Source of the DNA: Bacteroidota bacterium | GTDB taxonomy: Bacteria > Bacteroidota > Bacteroidia > Flavobacteriales_D > Sanyastnellaceae | NCBI GenBank assembly: GCA_027618855.1 | Contig: JAQCID010000017.1 | Location: 1 to 11,523 of the forward strand | DNA length: 11,523 nucleotides | Reading direction: 5' to 3' | Shown here: piece by piece, positions 8,050-11,523 of the stretch | Layout: each line of letters starts with the position of its first letter | Numbering within the stretch: position 1 is the stretch's first letter | Translations under genes and position numbers: made by a program | Notes under the pieces: model-generated | What the model saw: only the letters and a program-made list of their open reading frames with translations | What the model was told of the DNA's origin: nothing | The model's database searches: none

Positions 8050-9096
8050 ATGTCAACATCAGAACTCACAATAGATCTACGAAGCGATACAATCACTCGA
8101 CCAACCTCCGGAATGCGGTCGTGTATGCACAAAGCAGTGACGGGAGATGATGTTTTTGCTGAAGATCCGGAAATTAATGAGCTACAGAACAGATGCGCTG
8201 AGATGTTTGGTATGGAGGCGGGGCTTTTCTGTCCTTCAGGCACGATGACAAATCAAATCGCCATTGCCGTTCACACTTCTCCCGGTGAGGAGGTGATCTG
8301 TGACAAGCTTTCGCATATTTACAATTACGAAGGGGGTGGTATTGCACGACTTAGCGGTGCTTCTGTGCGTCTTTTACAGGGAGACCTTGGAAGATTTACC
8401 GCTTCTGATGTAAGGTCGAATGTGAACCCCTTAGACAGTCATTATGCAAAAACTTCACTGGTGAGTTTGGAAGATACATGCAACAAAGGTGGAGGGTCGA
8501 TTTGGGACCTCTCTGAATTAAGGGAAGTCTCTAAAGTGTCCAGGGAGTTGGGACTTGCGGTACATCTTGATGGGGCACGGTTGTGGAATGCCATTGTGGC
8601 TAGGGGCATTCACAATGATGTGAAGGCACTTCAAGAGTATGGCTCCAATTTCGATTCTATTTCGCTGTGCTTTTCGAAAGGCTTGGGCTGTCCCATAGGA
8701 TCCGTGCTTATCGGATCGACGTCTTTTATTGCCAAAGCGCACAGAGCAAGAAAAGTATTTGGTGGTGGGATGCGTCAAGCAGGAATCGTTGCTGCTGCGG
8801 GAATATATGCGTTAGAAAACAACATTGATCGCCTTGAAATAGATCATGCTCGAGCGAAGAGATTGGGAGAAGCTGCGCTTCATCACCCCAGCGTAATATC
8901 ACATTATCCGATAGATACAAATATTGTCATTCTCGAGCTTCAGAAAGGGGTCGATTCTGACGCACTTGCCTCTGAGTGGGGGAGAAATGGGATTGAATGT
9001 TTTAAGTTTGGACCTTCCAGCATACGATTTGTAACCCATCTAGACAATACAGATGCTCAAATAGATGGAGCTTGTAATTACCTGTCAAAGATTTAA
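8050..9096 (+). CDS. ltaE: Low-specificity L-threonine aldolase (PLP-dependent)
   Basis: A cytosolic fold-type I PLP enzyme of 348 residues, the usual length for the family. It cleaves L-threonine or L-allo-threonine to glycine and acetaldehyde. Visible signatures are the N-terminal IDLRSDTITRPT with the following GDDVFAEDP, the CPSGTMTNQ cofactor-phosphate segment, His89 in SHIYNYEGGG (stacks on the PLP ring in characterised enzymes), HLDGARLWN with Asp174 and Arg177, the Schiff-base lysine Lys210 in CFSKGLGCPIGS, and Arg326 in IRFVTH near the C-terminus, which in relatives holds the substrate carboxylate. All key residues are present, so activity is expected. The gene heads a plus-strand pair, ending 7 bases before the Smr-domain gene, and diverges from the giant surface-protein gene. 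Threonine versus allo-threonine preference cannot be judged from sequence. Confidence 0.93.
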   Translation: MSTSELTIDLRSDTITRPTSGMRSCMHKAVTGDDVFAEDPEINELQNRCAEMFGMEAGLFCPSGTMTNQIAIAVHTSPGEEVICDKLSHIYNYEGGGIARLSGASVRLLQGDLGRFTASDVRSNVNPLDSHYAKTSLVSLEDTCNKGGGSIWDLSELREVSKVSRELGLAVHLDGARLWNAIVARGIHNDVKALQEYGSNFDSISLCFSKGLGCPIGSVLIGSTSFIAKAHRARKVFGGGMRQAGIVAAAGIYALENNIDRLEIDHARAKRLGEAALHHPSVISHYPIDTNIVILELQKGVDSDALASEWGRNGIECFKFGPSSIRFVTHLDNTDAQIDGACNYLSKI

Positions 9097-9103
9097 TGTA
9101 CGG

Positions 9104-9709
9104 ATGTCAAAGGAAATAAAAAAAGGCGACCAAGTTCGGTTTCTGAATGAAGTAGGAGGGGGTGAGGTTTTGGAGGTGTTCTCTGATGGGACAGCTACAG
9201 TGGAGGGGGAAGATGGGTTTGACATGAACTACAAATTGCATGAGCTCATGCTCGTGATGAGTAGCGAAGATGAGATTGAAGCGTACAACAACAAGTTGCC
9301 AGATTTGGCGTCTATTTTGGCACAAGATCTAGATGAGGGTCGACAAAAAGAAATTCAGAAAGAATTTGATATCAAGTATTCAAATGCGAGTGCGACGAAT
9401 CAAAAAAGGAGGGGGGAGCATATGGTCATTGACCTTCATATTCATGAACTTGTCGATGATCAATCGGGGCTTAGAGACAGAACGAAACTGGATATTCAAT
9501 TAAATCATTTCGAACGAATGATGAGGATTGCGGGAGAGCAGAGAGTAAGGAAAGTGATTTTCATCCACGGTATAGGTCAAGGTGTTTTGAGACACCAAAT
9601 CCGTACGCGTCTTGAAATGTATTATCCCAATTGTACAGTTAGGGAGGGGAATCCCCGTGAATATGGCGCAGGGGCTACAGAGGTGTTGTTGGGTCAGTCC
9701 TCCTTCTGA
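9104..9709 (+). CDS. Compact Smr-domain protein (DUF2027/MutS2-Smr type)
   Basis: A predicted 201-residue cytosolic protein with a C-terminal Smr domain. The N-terminal 50 residues (GDQVRFLNEVGGGEVLEV, then EDGFDMNY) match the start of the Bacteroidota DUF2027/Smr proteins. A charged linker covers about 52-105. The Smr domain (about 106-197) has the DLH motif (Asp110-His112), the HGIGQGVLR loop (155-163, equivalent to the T/HGxGxG signature) and a GAGATEVLL end. Smr domains are nucleases or nucleic-acid binding modules; the in vivo substrate of this family is unclear. The familiar relatives are around 330-350 residues, so the middle domain seems absent here. The ATG at 9104 is chosen because family similarity begins just after it; an in-frame ATG at 9065 would add 13 unrelated residues and overlap the aldolase gene. 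It is likely co-transcribed with the aldolase gene. Confidence 0.87.
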   Translation: MSKEIKKGDQVRFLNEVGGGEVLEVFSDGTATVEGEDGFDMNYKLHELMLVMSSEDEIEAYNNKLPDLASILAQDLDEGRQKEIQKEFDIKYSNASATNQKRRGEHMVIDLHIHELVDDQSGLRDRTKLDIQLNHFERMMRIAGEQRVRKVIFIHGIGQGVLRHQIRTRLEMYYPNCTVREGNPREYGAGATEVLLGQSSF

Positions 9710-10518
9710 GGCACGCTTTCTTCTTCCTTCTTCTTCTTTAAATCCTCGACGTATTTTTTTGCGACAGCATTTAGATCAAGTCCTGGCACATTGATCATAA
9801 AGTCATCTTTTACGACGCTGAAAGATCCTTCGGTGCCCCAATCTATAACTCGGAATTCGTATCCGTCGGAATTGAACCCCAGAGGAATCCACGATTCTTT
9901 CAATTTTGAAGAAGACAAAGCTGTTACACTTGGTTGATTAGAAAACAAAAACCTCAATCCTCTTCCCAACATGTCTCTTTCAGAGCGTTTGATTTTCGTT
10001 TTTTCTGCGACCCACATTGTATATTCAACATCTTCAAATGACGTTGTCGCGGCGCGACATGTAAGGTCTTTGATTGTTGAAGTTGCTGCCTCCTTATCGA
10101 ATTTATAGATGACGTCATCTCGTTTTTCATTTGTAAACCCGATGGCCTTCATCATTGCTGGGGAGAGTTCAGTACCTTGTTTGTTTTTAGGGATTAAAGT
10201 AAGTGTGGTTGCATTTGTGGAGTCTCTGAAAAAGAACGATTTTGTGTGATTCAAATCATCAGACCAACAGAACGCGTTGTGGGTGTCAGAATAATAAATC
10301 TTTGCCGTTCTTTTCTTCCCTTTGGTCTCCACAGAGTATACGAGCCAGTTTTCAAATACGAGTGTCCCCTCACCTAAAGGAACTCGGGTGAGATTTGCAA
10401 TCTCTTCCGCCATAGAGGGCAATCGTTTGTCGACTTCTTGTGCAAAGGTGTTTAAGTTGCCATTCAAGAACAACAAAAGAAAACATGTTGAGATGATGAA
10501 TTGTGAAAAGGATTTCAT
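9694..10518 (-). CDS. Exported protein of unknown function, possibly DUF4412-like
   Basis: A predicted 274-residue secreted or periplasmic protein. The start at 10518 gives a clean signal peptide (MKSFSQFIISTCFLLLFLNG, cleavage near the following NTFAQ). An in-frame ATG at 10635 would put 39 basic residues before it and overlap the upstream gene, so it is rejected. The mature part has a beta-rich segment (FENWLVYSVETKGKKRTAKI), a DLTCRAATTSFEDVEYTMWVAE stretch around 151-172 that recalls Bacteroidota DUF4412/GLPGLI-type exported proteins (weak resemblance), and a lysine/glutamate-rich end (KKYVEDLKKKKEEE) that looks helical and solvent-exposed. There is no catalytic motif, lipobox or Type IX tail. 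It is the second gene of a minus-strand pair, 20 bases after its partner. Its last 16 bases overlap, tail to tail, the end of the Smr gene. Confidence 0.8.
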   Translation of the reverse strand: MKSFSQFIISTCFLLLFLNGNLNTFAQEVDKRLPSMAEEIANLTRVPLGEGTLVFENWLVYSVETKGKKRTAKIYYSDTHNAFCWSDDLNHTKSFFFRDSTNATTLTLIPKNKQGTELSPAMMKAIGFTNEKRDDVIYKFDKEAATSTIKDLTCRAATTSFEDVEYTMWVAEKTKIKRSERDMLGRGLRFLFSNQPSVTALSSSKLKESWIPLGFNSDGYEFRVIDWGTEGSFSVVKDDFMINVPGLDLNAVAKKYVEDLKKKKEEESVPQKED

Positions 10519-10538
10519 GGCTTTGAGATACGTGTTTT

Positions 10539-11447
10539 CTAATTTCCAGATGCGTTGTATGGCCTGTTTCGCTCCTTGTCTTTTGAGTTTCGCACAGAGA
10601 TATTTGAAGTGAATTCCCACTTTCCTCCCTTCCAAACGTATGCATCATACTCCATTGTAGGTCCGTAAAAGGCAGTTGCTCCAGCAAGAGAAGGGTCGCT
10701 AGGAGCCAAGCGATCCAAAACGATCCTGTTGTTTTCAGGTTCGTATCTCAGCGTGGCTTGTAACTCATCAGCGTATTCCAAAACATGCCGCTTCCGAATC
10801 CCTTCTGGACGATTTAAATACGGCACGCCTATTCGAATGAGGTCATTCGAAACAATCATGGTTTCCATGATTTTCCTTGTGATTTGGGCATTGCCCCCTT
10901 CCCATCCCAATAGTGTATATATCGGAGTTTTGCCATCATAGGTCAGGATTAAATCGTAATAGATCGCACCAGGCCAATCATCCACTCTGTAGCTGCGAGA
11001 TTCGTCTTTGGGGTCTTCATTTCTGTCATGAATCAACTCTGTCCATTTGAAATTCTGAAACGGCTCCGATTCATCAACGCCATAAATCACAAATGCACCG
11101 TAATCTTGCGTTCGATCTTGTCGTTCAGAATTCCATGAGATTACGGTCACCAATTCATCTCCTCTGCCAGCTGTAGTAATTCCTGCGGGCCATTGCTCGA
11201 GAAGTCCAGACAAAGATTCTAAGGAATCGAAACCGGCAAGGGTTTCTCTCACAAGGACCTTAAGTTCGTGGTGAAGGATAGACCGTTCGTCATCATTGGA
11301 TGCTTTTCGAAGATTTCCGAACATCCCTGATATTTGAGAAGAACGAGATGTTTGGGCCAAATATGAAGAAAACGGAGCGCTGATAAGGAATAAAACGATC
11401 AGAATTCCAGGTAAATTTAAATTCATACTTTTAGAACGATCCACCAT
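10539..11447 (-). CDS. Conserved exported protein of unknown function
   Basis: A 302-residue predicted exported protein. The hydrophobic signal segment is residues 8-31 (NLPGILIVLFLISAPFSSYLAQ). The start could be the ATG at 11447 or the one seven codons later at 11426, which would give a more compact signal peptide; the longer form is listed. The mature region has a helical stretch with SLESLSGLLEQWP, then a core of YTLLGWEGGN (177-186), RKRHVLEYADE (218-228), LRYEPENNRIVLDRLAP, FYGPTMEYDAYVWKGGKWEF (260-279). I recall this order of motifs from a conserved exported family of Flavobacteriales of unknown role (recalled, not searched). There are no catalytic residues to point to. It is first in a two-gene minus-strand unit with the 274-residue exported protein, which suggests a shared pathway or complex. 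Confidence 0.85.
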   Translation of the reverse strand: MVDRSKSMNLNLPGILIVLFLISAPFSSYLAQTSRSSQISGMFGNLRKASNDDERSILHHELKVLVRETLAGFDSLESLSGLLEQWPAGITTAGRGDELVTVISWNSERQDRTQDYGAFVIYGVDESEPFQNFKWTELIHDRNEDPKDESRSYRVDDWPGAIYYDLILTYDGKTPIYTLLGWEGGNAQITRKIMETMIVSNDLIRIGVPYLNRPEGIRKRHVLEYADELQATLRYEPENNRIVLDRLAPSDPSLAGATAFYGPTMEYDAYVWKGGKWEFTSNISVRNSKDKERNRPYNASGN

Positions 11448-11494
11448 CCGAAGATATTACTTTGAATTGTTATACATGTAAAAACGACTTTTTT

Positions 11495-11517
11495 GAAAGC
11501 AACAATTCTTTGCTTTC
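11495..11517. promoter_or_regulatory. Perfect 8-base inverted repeat upstream of the exported-protein pair
   Basis: GAAAGCAA and TTGCTTTC are exact reverse complements separated by a 7-base spacer, and lie 48 bases upstream of the longer start of the 302-residue protein. The flank is T-rich on the plus strand before the stem, but no T-run follows the stem on either strand, so an intrinsic terminator is not supported. It may be an operator or a chance palindrome. The rest of the 76 bases upstream of the gene shows no clear TAnnTTTG element. Confidence 0.3.
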
Positions 11518-11523
11518 TCTTCG

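Noticed and set aside
9065..9103. An upstream in-frame ATG that would extend the Smr protein by 13 residues.
   Set aside because: It lies inside the aldolase gene, and the extra residues resemble nothing in the family. The ATG at 9104 sits right before the conserved N-terminal segment.
9716..9742. A pyrimidine-rich (TTC)n run on the plus strand just after the Smr stop, possibly a terminator.
   Set aside because: It encodes the lysine/glutamate-rich end of the opposite-strand protein, and no hairpin precedes it.
10519..10635. A 39-residue N-terminal extension of the 274-residue exported protein.
   Set aside because: It would overlap the upstream gene and bury the signal peptide behind a basic stretch; the ATG at 10518 gives a normal signal peptide.

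Overview
The window looks like a chromosomal segment from an uncultured or marine-type Bacteroidota (Flavobacteriales-like; inference). The grounds are the lack of Shine-Dalgarno-type leaders, long exported proteins built from PKD and PKD-like domains, a Bacteroidota-type Smr protein with an N-terminal VRFLNEVGGG segment, a GC-x-N-Y-N-x-DDGSC motif familiar from marine Bacteroidota secreted proteins, and two Bacteroidota-style exported proteins of unknown function. It is almost fully coding: no gap exceeds 90 bases, and no RNA gene, insertion sequence, CRISPR array or integration scar is visible.

Left block (1-7961), surface or secreted proteins. The 3' end of a plus-strand exported protein gene enters from the left edge. 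It faces a minus-strand pair: a 2010-residue giant PKD/Ig-like protein followed 38 bases downstream by an exported M28-family metallopeptidase of the carboxypeptidase Q type. The left partial protein and the giant, encoded on opposite strands, end in the same 28-residue tail. This is a single dockerin/EF-hand-like calcium loop plus a DLLxLL helix, framed by cysteines at positions 1 and 27. Neither protein ends in anything resembling the usual Type IX secretion C-terminal domain.

Middle block (8050-9709), cytosolic housekeeping. A divergent plus-strand pair encodes a PLP-dependent low-specificity threonine aldolase and, 7 bases later, a compact Smr-domain protein. An 88-base intergenic region separates this pair from the giant gene and holds a plausible Bacteroidota -7 element for the aldolase.

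Right block (9694-11447), a minus-strand pair of exported proteins of unknown function separated by 20 bases. The second overlaps the end of the Smr gene tail-to-tail by 16 bases. Upstream of the pair lies a perfect 8-base inverted repeat.

The most unusual content is the C-terminal third of the giant protein. Here cysteine-rich PKD variants with recurring Cys, HC and CC signatures, two of them preceded by an acidic DxDG loop, lead into the cysteine-framed tail.
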